This document shows positions 57,380 to 64,000 of a stretch of DNA of 64,000 bases, in pieces. This DNA comes from Methylobacterium planeticum (GTDB taxonomy: Bacteria; Pseudomonadota; Alphaproteobacteria; Rhizobiales; Beijerinckiaceae). Both the position numbers and the translations under genes were made by a program. Location: the NCBI RefSeq assembly GCF_008806345.1, contig NZ_VZZJ01000002.1, forward strand, positions 336,237 through 400,236, read 5' to 3'. The first letter of the stretch is position 1. Each line of letters begins with the position of its first letter. The notes under the pieces are model-generated. The model was given only the letters and a program-made list of their open reading frames with translations. It ran no database searches and was not told the origin of the DNA.

Positions 57380-57999
57380 CTTGGCCGCTCGCCCCCACCC
57401 GACGGGGGCTCCCGCGGAGACCGGCCGCGGGGGCTGGGGGGCCGAGGCGGTCCCGCGTCGATGGCTTCGGTCGCCATCGCCCCGGGCGTTCGCGCGACAG
57501 GGGACGTGTCCGGCCGGTGGCCGGGGCGCCCTCGGGCACATCCGAGGCCGGGCCCACTACGAGGCCCGGTGCGGCGAGGCAGGCCCGCAACGGGGACGAG
57601 GTCCGACCCCCACCCCGACGTCGGAGTCGATGCGGACGCACCAGATCCGCGACGCCAAATCGGCCGGCGGTCCCGCGAGGGCCCGGCGGCCGCGGGACGC
57701 CGGGAGACCGGTCTCGTTCCAACCCTCGATGGTCTTTCGGCGTCCCGCGTCACCCGGCGCGACCCGTCGCGACCCTTCCGGCCAAGCCCCCGGCGCTTCC
57801 GCGCGCGGGGCCGCTTCCGCATGCGGGTCCCGCCCCGCCCCATCCGCCCCGCCCGATGCCGACAGCTGTCTCGGTGCCGGCAACCCTTCCTTAAGCGCCT
57901 TTGGCAAGCGCTCCTTCAATCTGTCCTGCGATCCTCCCGCTTCCGGGTCTCCCACGCCGCTGGGCCCGCCCCGCCGGAGGCCGTCTTGGATTCCTCGTC

Positions 58000-60084
58000 A
58001 TGGACCTGAAGGACGTCACCCTCGTCCTCGCGCTCCTCGCCGCCGCCTTCTCCCTCGCCGCCCTGTTCTGGCGCCGGGCGGACCCGGGCCGCGAGGAGGC
58101 GGCGGTCGAGGACCTGCACGGACGCATCGCCCGGATCTCCGAGAGCGAGGAGCGCTACCGCGCCCTCGTGGAGGCCACCATGGAGATCATCGTCCAGCGC
58201 GACGCGATCGGGCGCATCACCTTCGCCAATGCGGGCTTCGCCCGGCTCCTCGGGCGCACCCCCCTCGAACTCGTGGGCGCCACCCTCGACCTGCCGATCC
58301 TCGAGGACCGGGGCCTGCAGCGCGACCCGGACGGCACCCGCCGCGTCGAGGCGCGGGTGCTGCCCGTCGACGGGGTCCCGCGCTGGTTCTCCTTCGTGGA
58401 GATGCCGGTGGCGCGGGACGGCGCCCCGCCGCAACGGCTGCGGGCCGGCATCGACATCACCGGCCGCATCGAGGCGACCCGCTCCCTCGACGGGGCGCTG
58501 GCCCGCGCCGAGGCCGCCAACGTCGCGAAGTCGCGCTTCCTCGCCACCGTCAGCCACGAGTTCCGCACGCCCCTCAACGGCATCCTGGGCATGGCCGACC
58601 TCGTCCTCGAGACCGGGCTCGACCCCGAGCAGCGCACCTATGTCGACGCGGTGCGCACCAGCGGCAAGGCGCTCCTCAGCCTGATCGACGGCATCCTCGA
58701 CTTCTCCCGCATCGAGGCCGGGCGCCTCGACCTCGCGGCCGAGCCCTTCGACCTCGCGGCCGTCGCGGAGGCGGTGGTCGAGCTCCTGGCCCCGCGTGCC
58801 CAGGACAAGGGCATCGAGATCGCCCTCGACGTCGCCGACGACCTCGCGCCCCTCGTGGTGGGGGATGCCGAGCGGGTGCGCCAGATCCTGGTCAACCTCG
58901 CGGGCAACGCCATCAAGTTCACCCATGCGGGCGGCGTCGGCGTCACCCTCAGCCGCCACAGCGAGGGGCTGGCGCTCGCCATCGCCGATACCGGCCCGGG
59001 CATCCCGCAGGAGCGCATCCCGATCCTGTTCGAGGAGTTCGAGCAGGGCGACAACAGCGCCAGCAGCCCGCACGAGGGCACCGGCCTCGGCCTCGCCATC
59101 ACGCGCCGCCTCGTCGCCCGGATGGGCGGGCGCATCGAGGCCGAGTCGCGGCTCGGGCGCGGCTCGACCTTCCGGGTGATGCTGCCGCTGCCCGAGGCGC
59201 CGCTGCCCGACCCCGCGGCGCCCGCCCCCGTGCCCCGGATCGACCTCGGGGGCCGCCGCATCCTGGTCGTCGCCCACTCGCCGTTCCAGGCGCCCTACCT
59301 CGCCCGCCGCCTGTCGCGCTCGGGCGCCGCCGCCGTGGTGGTGCCGAGCCTGGAGGCGGGGCTCGCCGCCCTGCCGGCCGCCCGGTTCGACGCCCTCATC
59401 GCCGACCGGGCCCTCGGGGACGAGGCCGTGCGCCGGCTCGCCGACGCCGCCCGGGGGAGCGGCGTGCGCTGCAGCCTGATCCTGCTCTCGCCCTTCGACC
59501 GGCGCGAGTTCGGCCCGCCCGGCGCCGCGGGCTTCGACAGCTACCTGATCAAGCCGGTGCGGGCCCGCTCCCTGTTCGACCGCCTGCTCGCCCCGGCCCG
59601 CCCGAGCCCGGCCCCCGGCCCGGCCCCCGGCCCGGCCGAGCCGGCAGTGCCCGCCGCCCCGGAGCCGATGCGGGCCGAGCCCGCGCCGGCCGGGGCCGGG
59701 CCCCGGGTGCTGCTCGCCGAGGACAACCCGATCAACGCGCTCCTCGCCCGCAAGGCCCTGGAGCGCCTCGGCGCCCGGGTGGTGCTGGCCCGCGACGGGC
59801 TCGAGGCCCTGGCCCGCCTCGCCGAGCCCGAGCCCTTCGATTTCGCCCTGATCGACATCCGCATGCCGGGCCTCGATGGGCTGGAGACCGCGCGACGCAT
59901 CCGGGCCGGCGAGGCGGAGGCGGGGACGGGCCAGCGCCTCCACCTCGTCGCGCTGACCGCCAATGCCGGCCGCGAGGACGAGACGGCGGCCCGCGCCGCC
60001 GGGTTCGACGGGTTCCTGCCAAAGCCCCTGAACCTGCGGGCGCTTCCGGCCCTCCTCGACCGCCACGCCGCCTGCGCCGCCTGA
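58000..60084 (+). CDS. Hybrid sensor histidine kinase with degenerate plus intact receiver
   Basis: 694 aa. One N-terminal membrane helix (VTLVLALLAAAFSLAALFW), a PAS domain (~50-155: ERYRALVEATMEIIVQRDAIGRITFANAGF), HisKA with H186 in VSHEFRTPLNG, HATPase (NLAGNAIKF, DTGPGIP, GTGLGLAI), a receiver-like domain at ~421-527 that lacks the acidic pocket (ILVVAHSPFQAP), and an intact receiver (LLAEDNPINALL, D619 in LIDIRMPGLDG, LTAN, K in LPKPL). Start ATG 58000 matches the kinase layout; upstream in-frame sequence is not conserved-looking. No cognate regulator is adjacent. Signal and output unknown. Confidence 0.92.
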   Translation: MDLKDVTLVLALLAAAFSLAALFWRRADPGREEAAVEDLHGRIARISESEERYRALVEATMEIIVQRDAIGRITFANAGFARLLGRTPLELVGATLDLPILEDRGLQRDPDGTRRVEARVLPVDGVPRWFSFVEMPVARDGAPPQRLRAGIDITGRIEATRSLDGALARAEAANVAKSRFLATVSHEFRTPLNGILGMADLVLETGLDPEQRTYVDAVRTSGKALLSLIDGILDFSRIEAGRLDLAAEPFDLAAVAEAVVELLAPRAQDKGIEIALDVADDLAPLVVGDAERVRQILVNLAGNAIKFTHAGGVGVTLSRHSEGLALAIADTGPGIPQERIPILFEEFEQGDNSASSPHEGTGLGLAITRRLVARMGGRIEAESRLGRGSTFRVMLPLPEAPLPDPAAPAPVPRIDLGGRRILVVAHSPFQAPYLARRLSRSGAAAVVVPSLEAGLAALPAARFDALIADRALGDEAVRRLADAARGSGVRCSLILLSPFDRREFGPPGAAGFDSYLIKPVRARSLFDRLLAPARPSPAPGPAPGPAEPAVPAAPEPMRAEPAPAGAGPRVLLAEDNPINALLARKALERLGARVVLARDGLEALARLAEPEPFDFALIDIRMPGLDGLETARRIRAGEAEAGTGQRLHLVALTANAGREDETAARAAGFDGFLPKPLNLRALPALLDRHAACAA

Positions 60085-60136
60085 AGACCGCGCCCCCCGC
60101 GTTGACAGGCCGGGACGCCCGCTCCAACTGGGGCCC

Positions 60137-60415
60137 ATGGCCAGTCAGTCGATCCAGGATCCGAACCCTGCCGCCCGGGACGGCGTCGTGGCGTGGAGCA
60201 TCGCGGCGCTCGTCGCCGCGACCGTGATCCTCGGCGCCCTCGCGCCGGCGCCCGAGCACCACGCCGCCCTCAAACCCGGCGAGGACGCGGCCTGCCTCGA
60301 ATGGAGCGACGGCTGCCGCGTCTGCCAGCGCAACGCCGAGGGCGCGGCCTGCTCGCTACCCGGCATCGCCTGCACCCCGTCGCAGGACCGCTGCCTGCGC
60401 CAATCCGGCGGTTGA
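60137..60415 (+). CDS. Small membrane-anchored six-cysteine protein
   Basis: 92 aa. One membrane segment (VVAWSIAALVAATVILGALA, residues ~17-36) anchors a periplasmic tail with six cysteines, spaced C-x6-C-x2-C-x8-C-x6-C-x6-C (CLEWSDGCRVCQR ... CSLPGIACTPSQDRC). An even number in a likely oxidising compartment suggests three disulfides. I know no function. The stop overlaps the likely start of gluQ, so the two are coupled. Confidence 0.75.
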   Translation: MASQSIQDPNPAARDGVVAWSIAALVAATVILGALAPAPEHHAALKPGEDAACLEWSDGCRVCQRNAEGAACSLPGIACTPSQDRCLRQSGG

Positions 60416-61272
60416 GACGCCCCGTCCTCCGCTTCGCGCCGAGCCCGAACGGCCGGCTGCACCGTGGGCACGCCTACTCGGCGCTGCTGAACGCCGCCAT
60501 CGCCCGGCGCCTCGGCGGGCGCCTCCTCCTGCGCATCGAGGATATCGACCCGGTGCGCTCCCGGCCCGCGCTCGTCGCGGCGATCACGCACGACCTCGCC
60601 TGGCTCGGCCTCCGCTTCGACGGGCCGGTGCGGCGCCAATCCGAGCACCTGCCGGCCTACCGCGCCGCCCTCGCGGACCTTGCGGCCCGGGGTCTCGCCT
60701 ATCCGTGCTTCTGCTCCCGCTCGGCCATCGCCACCGCCGCCCTGGCGGCCGGGGATCCGGTCCCCCGCGACCCGGACGGGACGCCGCTCTACCCCGGCAC
60801 CTGCCGCACCCTGCCCGCCCCGGAGATCGCCGCCCGCCGGTCGGCCGGCGCGCCGCATACCTGGCGCCTCGACATCGCCCGGGCCCTCGCGGCGTCCGGC
60901 TCGCTGGCCTACGGGGCCTTCGATTGCGAGGGACAGGAATGGGAGGTCCCGGCCGACCCGGCCCGCTGGGGCGACGCGGTGATCGCCCGGCGCGACGTGC
61001 CGACGAGCTACCACCTCGCCGTCGTCCACGACGACGCCGCGCAGGGGATCACCCACGTAGTGCGCGGCCAGGATCTCGAGGCCGCCACCGACCTCCACCG
61101 GCTGCTGCAACGCCTCCTCGGCCTGCCGACGCCGCGCTACCACCACCACGCCCTGATCCGCGATCCGGCGGGGGAGAAGCTCGCCAAGTCGAGGGGCTCG
61201 CAATCCCTGCAGGACCTGCGGGACGCGGGCGTCACCCCCGGGGCGGTCCGGGCCGGGCTCGGCTTCGCCTGA
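60412..61272 (+). CDS. gluQ: Glutamyl-Q tRNA(Asp) synthetase
   Basis: 286 aa shortened GluRS-like enzyme lacking the anticodon-binding domain. It attaches glutamate to queuosine at the wobble base of tRNA(Asp). HIGH-type motif in FAPSPNGRLHRGHAYSAL, RIEDIDPVR, zinc ligands CFCSR and YPGTCR, DLEAATDLHRLLQRLLG, and KMSKS-type EKLAKSRGS. The start is probably TTG 60412, overlapping the TGA of the preceding gene by 3 nt; no ATG or GTG fits before FAPSP. Confidence 0.93.
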   Translation: MRRPVLRFAPSPNGRLHRGHAYSALLNAAIARRLGGRLLLRIEDIDPVRSRPALVAAITHDLAWLGLRFDGPVRRQSEHLPAYRAALADLAARGLAYPCFCSRSAIATAALAAGDPVPRDPDGTPLYPGTCRTLPAPEIAARRSAGAPHTWRLDIARALAASGSLAYGAFDCEGQEWEVPADPARWGDAVIARRDVPTSYHLAVVHDDAAQGITHVVRGQDLEAATDLHRLLQRLLGLPTPRYHHHALIRDPAGEKLAKSRGSQSLQDLRDAGVTPGAVRAGLGFA

Positions 61273-61278
61273 CGGCGC

Positions 61279-63342
61279 TCAGCGCATCGCGGCGTCGCGC
61301 TGGGCCATCACGGTGGCGCTGCGGGACTTCTGCATCACGCCCTCGATCTGCTCGCGCTGGCGCTTGAACTCGGCGAGCAGGCGCCCGTCGAGCTCCCGCC
61401 CGCGGGGCACCCGGATCTTCATCGGGTCGACGAAGTGGCCGTTGATGATCACCTCGTAGTGCAGGTGGGCGCCCGTCGAGAGGCCGGTCGAGCCGACATA
61501 GCCGATCACCTGCCCCTGGCGCACTTTGGCGCCCGCGCTGACGCCGCGCCCGAACCGGGACATGTGGTTGTAGGTCGTGACGTATCCGTTAATGTGCTGG
61601 ATCTCGACGCGCCGCCCGTAGCCCGAATCCCACTCCGCCTTGATCACGGTGCCGTTGCCGGCAGCCACGATCGGCGTGCCGATCGGGTTCGCCCAGTCGA
61701 CGCCGGTATGGAGCTTGGCGTAGCCGAGGATCGGGTGGCGCCGGTAGCCGAACCCGGAGCGCATGATCCCGTCCGCGATGGGCTTGCGGATCAGGAACTT
61801 CTTGAGCGACCGGCCCTGCTCGTCGAGATAATCGATCGCGCCGTCGTCGGGGGATTGGAAGCGGTAGATCTTGCGGCTCTCGCCGCCGAGGTTCAGCGCG
61901 GCGTAGAGCAGGTCCGGCCGCTCGGCCGCGCCCTGCCCGGCATCCTCGTCGTAGGTATAGAAGACGTCGAGGCTGTCGCCGCCGGAGATGCGGCGCTGGA
62001 AATCGACGTCGTAGCTGAACACCCGCACGATGTCCTCGACGGCCGAGCGCGGCAGGTCGTGGCGCGCCGCCGTCTCGTAGAGGCTCTGATAGAGCCGCGG
62101 CCCGGAGCCGCCCTCCTCCTCGTCCTCGCCGTTCTCGGCCACGGCCGGCGCCTTCGGCCGGGCCGGCGCGTCCTCGGTCGGCGGCGCCACCGACACGAAG
62201 GCGCCCCGGTCGTTCATCGCCGCGATGCCCTCGATGCCGTTCTCGCCGTAGAGGATCACCCGCGTCACCTGCCGCGGATCGCCGGGCCTGGCGCCCGGGG
62301 CGACCTGCACGCGGAACTGCTGGCCCTCGACCAGGGCGCCGGTGCGTCCCCGCCCGCCGAGGGCGGCGACGACCGCGCGGATCTGCTCGTCGGCGATGTG
62401 GCCGGTCGCCTTGAGGACGCTCTCCAGGGTGTCGCCGCGCTTCAGCGCGAGATCCCGCTCCTCGACGAGGGGCGTCTCGCTCGCCCGGAGCTCGACCTTG
62501 GCGAGCTTGGTGACGTTCTCGGGGACGACCAGGACCTCGATGGACTTGAAGGGACTGCCCTCCTTCGGCAACGCGTTCGCGGTGTCGAAATCCGGGCCCG
62601 TCAGCCCCTGCTGCAGGGTGCGGGACAGCATGATCTGGGGGGCGAGAGGCAGGGCGGTGCGCCGCCCGGCCTCGGCCGCGATGCGGCGCTCCTCCTCGAC
62701 CTGCGCCGTCACCTCGTCGTCCCCGAGGGCCGGTGCCCCGGTCTCGACCGCGGCCTCGCCGAGCTCCCGCTTGACCACGGAGACCTCGGCGCCCGGCGCC
62801 TCCGTCCCATTCGTGTCGGCGGCGCGCTCCAGGGGCTCGTCGGACACGAACTTCATCGGGTCGAAGCGGGGGATCTCCCCGGCGAAGACCCCGGTCGACA
62901 TCGAGAGCGCGGTCGAGACCCGCACGAAGGGCCGGACCTTGATGATCTCGCGCTCGCCGAGGCGCACCGTGACGGGGGAGCGGAAGCTCTGCTTGGCCGA
63001 GGCGATCATCAGGTTGCGCACCAGCCGGTCGCCCTTCCGGGCGAGGTTGGTCCCGCCCTCGCTCGGTTGCGGCCGGACGACCGTGGCGGCCCGCTCCGGG
63101 ATCGCCGCGAAGGAGACGTCCCCCTGCAGCGAGACGTGGAGGGCCGCGCCGATCAGCCCCGCCCCGGTCAGTCCCGTGAGGGCGCTGGCGCAGAGCCAGC
63201 GCAGGTTCACCTCGCGGCGGTCGATCCGGGCGGCATCGGCGCCCAGGAGGTCGAGCGGCGGCTCGACGCCATGCGGCGTCTCGGCCGGCCGTCCGGCCGC
63301 ACCCGCATCCACGATCTTGAGACGGCCCCGCTTCACGGACAT
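61279..63342 (-). CDS. M23 family metallopeptidase (LytM-type endopeptidase), membrane-anchored
   Basis: 687 aa. One N-terminal membrane segment near residues 50-70 (LCASALTGLTGAGLIGAALHV) and a long periplasmic part with an OapA/LysM-like region (LKRGDTLESVLKATGHIADEQI). The C-terminal M23 domain has zinc/catalytic residues H544 and D548 (KLHTGVDWANP) and H626-x-H628 (HLHYE), all intact, so peptidoglycan cross-link hydrolysis is expected. It converges on gluQ. The upstream 650 bp belong to the rRNA operon promoter, read the other way. Confidence 0.93.
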   Translation of the reverse strand: MSVKRGRLKIVDAGAAGRPAETPHGVEPPLDLLGADAARIDRREVNLRWLCASALTGLTGAGLIGAALHVSLQGDVSFAAIPERAATVVRPQPSEGGTNLARKGDRLVRNLMIASAKQSFRSPVTVRLGEREIIKVRPFVRVSTALSMSTGVFAGEIPRFDPMKFVSDEPLERAADTNGTEAPGAEVSVVKRELGEAAVETGAPALGDDEVTAQVEEERRIAAEAGRRTALPLAPQIMLSRTLQQGLTGPDFDTANALPKEGSPFKSIEVLVVPENVTKLAKVELRASETPLVEERDLALKRGDTLESVLKATGHIADEQIRAVVAALGGRGRTGALVEGQQFRVQVAPGARPGDPRQVTRVILYGENGIEGIAAMNDRGAFVSVAPPTEDAPARPKAPAVAENGEDEEEGGSGPRLYQSLYETAARHDLPRSAVEDIVRVFSYDVDFQRRISGGDSLDVFYTYDEDAGQGAAERPDLLYAALNLGGESRKIYRFQSPDDGAIDYLDEQGRSLKKFLIRKPIADGIMRSGFGYRRHPILGYAKLHTGVDWANPIGTPIVAAGNGTVIKAEWDSGYGRRVEIQHINGYVTTYNHMSRFGRGVSAGAKVRQGQVIGYVGSTGLSTGAHLHYEVIINGHFVDPMKIRVPRGRELDGRLLAEFKRQREQIEGVMQKSRSATVMAQRDAAMR

Positions 63343-63577
63343 TCCTTATGCCAGGATCGCTGGCCCCCCGCGGCGTCGCCCCGGCGAGGAAGCGAGGCGA
63401 TCCCCGACCGGGCGAACCGGCCTGCTTCGAGAGAAAGCATGTCCGGGCGCAGGATGTCGAGATTGAGGCGCCCGTCGGTCCAGCGGGTGGGTGACGAAGC
63501 CGCGGCCCGTTTCAGCGATTCCCGGTGAACCGCGCCACCCGAGGCCCCGCGCCGTTGTGCAGCGCAGCGCTGCGGGC

Positions 63578-63606
63578 TTGACGGCCGGGCTCGTGATGGC
63601 TATGTC
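63578..63606 (+). promoter_or_regulatory. rRNA promoter P1 (candidate)
   Basis: TTGACG (63578-63583), 17-nt spacer, TATGTC (63601-63606), reading toward the rRNA operon. Confidence 0.65.
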
Positions 63607-63766
63607 CCGGGTCGTCGGCGCCGGACCGCGGAAGTGGTCCCGGCGCCGCTGTTTTCTGTCAGACCCCGAGGCTGAGCGGGATCCGGTGACGAGCCGGCGT
63701 TTCGCGTCGTTTTGGGTGTGGCGGGGGGTGTCGGACGGTCGTCGCCGCAAGGCTCATGCGGCCGGG

Positions 63767-63795
63767 TTGACACGGGATGGCAGGGGCCTTAGACG
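63767..63795 (+). promoter_or_regulatory. rRNA promoter P2 (candidate)
   Basis: TTGACA (63767-63772), 17-nt spacer, TAGACG (63790-63795), 190 bp downstream of P1. Confidence 0.75.
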
Positions 63796-63900
63796 GCCCC
63801 ACCGCCGAGACGGACGGGTCCCGCAACAGGGCCGGTCGGCCTTGCGGATCTCCTGATCGGACCGGCCGAGGTCGCGGGGTTTCTCCCCGGGGCGCGGCTG

Positions 63901-63942
63901 TCGATCGGGACTTGCCGATCGGGACATGCCGGTCGGGACTTG
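63901..63942. repeat. 14-bp tandem repeat, 3 copies, in the rRNA leader
   Basis: TCGATCGGGACTTG, CCGATCGGGACATG and CCGGTCGGGACTTG at 63901, 63915 and 63929, downstream of P2. Confidence 0.85.
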
Positions 63943-63963
63943 CGTTGCGTTCCCTCTGGGGCG

Positions 63964-64000
63964 TGTTCTTTGACAAGTTGATCTGAGAAAGAGAAGCGTG
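63964..64000 (+). promoter_or_regulatory. boxA-like antitermination site and 16S leader
   Basis: TGTTCTTTGACA (63964-63975) resembles the rRNA boxA (TGCTCTTTAACA). It is followed by GAGAAAGAGAAGCGTG, the usual alphaproteobacterial 16S leader. Confidence 0.8.

Larger units (their letters stand above)
56827..57999. other. 1.17-kb region without a credible gene between trpA and a hybrid kinase
   Basis: ORFs exist in all frames but are Arg/Pro/Gly-rich, lack ribosome-binding sites and resemble no family. The region holds a 14-bp tandem repeat (57129-57170) and a clear promoter (57351-57379) reading right, followed by about 620 bp of very GC-rich sequence before the kinase ATG. It may contain a long leader or an unannotated RNA. 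Confidence 0.6.
63343..64000 (+). other. rRNA operon promoter and leader region
   Basis: 658 bp with no credible ORF. Two rightward promoters, a 14-bp tandem repeat and a boxA-like antitermination sequence near the right edge show that a 16S-23S-5S operon starts just beyond the window. The 16S gene itself is not included. Confidence 0.85.

Noticed and set aside
57461..58009. 182-aa ORF between the 57.35 kb promoter and the hybrid kinase
   Set aside because: Very Arg/Pro-rich, no SD, no family resemblance, and it runs into the kinase start; not credible as a gene.

Overview
This 64 kb window is chromosomal, very GC-rich DNA from an alphaproteobacterium. It most likely comes from Methylobacterium/Methylorubrum or a close Rhizobiales relative. 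The evidence is a 5-aminolevulinate synthase (C4 haem pathway), the hisD-UPF0262-LMW phosphatase order, DUF2948 and DUF3307 proteins, alphaproteobacterial AddAB, a TsaE-AmgK fusion and the trpA-accD-folC order. The genus assignment is inference. I see no prophage, IS element, CRISPR array, tRNA gene or biosynthetic island. The content is core metabolism and cell envelope. The last 650 bp are the promoter and leader of a ribosomal RNA operon whose 16S gene lies just outside.

Region by region. 0-10 kb: the end of hemH, a parvulin divergent from secA, a large CHASE3 hybrid histidine kinase and zapE. 10-25 kb: a GNAT, small secreted proteins, divergent opgD/opgH for osmoregulated periplasmic glucans, a trans-sulfuration enzyme, tspO, an XRE-cupin regulator, tex, an orphan ParA, two small membrane proteins and hemA. 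25-34 kb: murA, DUF2948, hisD, UPF0262, an LMW phosphatase, a CorC/HlyC protein, a diguanylate cyclase and a small nucleotide kinase. 34-39 kb: metX-metW, and a chorismate mutase-hisC-tyrC cluster for aromatic amino acids and histidine. 39-50 kb: DUF3307, tsaE-amgK, murU (cell-wall sugar recycling) and the addB-addA recombination nuclease. 50-64 kb: a PQQ-type sugar dehydrogenase, trxA, an Omp25/31-type porin, folC-accD-trpA, a second hybrid kinase, a Cys-rich anchor protein, gluQ and an M23 endopeptidase.

Several genes bear on one theme, the envelope: SecA and a parvulin (export and folding), OpgD/OpgH (glucans), MurA, AmgK and MurU (peptidoglycan precursors and recycling), ZapE (division), M23 peptidase (remodelling) and the outer-membrane barrel. 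Others make translation and repair components (TsaE, GluQ, Tex, AddAB).

The least ordinary observations are: (1) an in-frame patch of about 210 bp at about 48% GC inside the nuclease-domain part of addB; (2) a strong, isolated promoter with an overlapping dyad at 57.35 kb, followed by about 620 bp with no credible ORF; (3) four copies of a palindromic REP-like intergenic element, three clustered between addA and the sugar dehydrogenase; (4) many short tandem duplications of 12-18 bp, including a 7-copy, 15-bp in-frame repeat inside the chorismate mutase gene and a triple Shine-Dalgarno/ATG repeat at the tyrC start. I did not find a clearly new multi-gene system.
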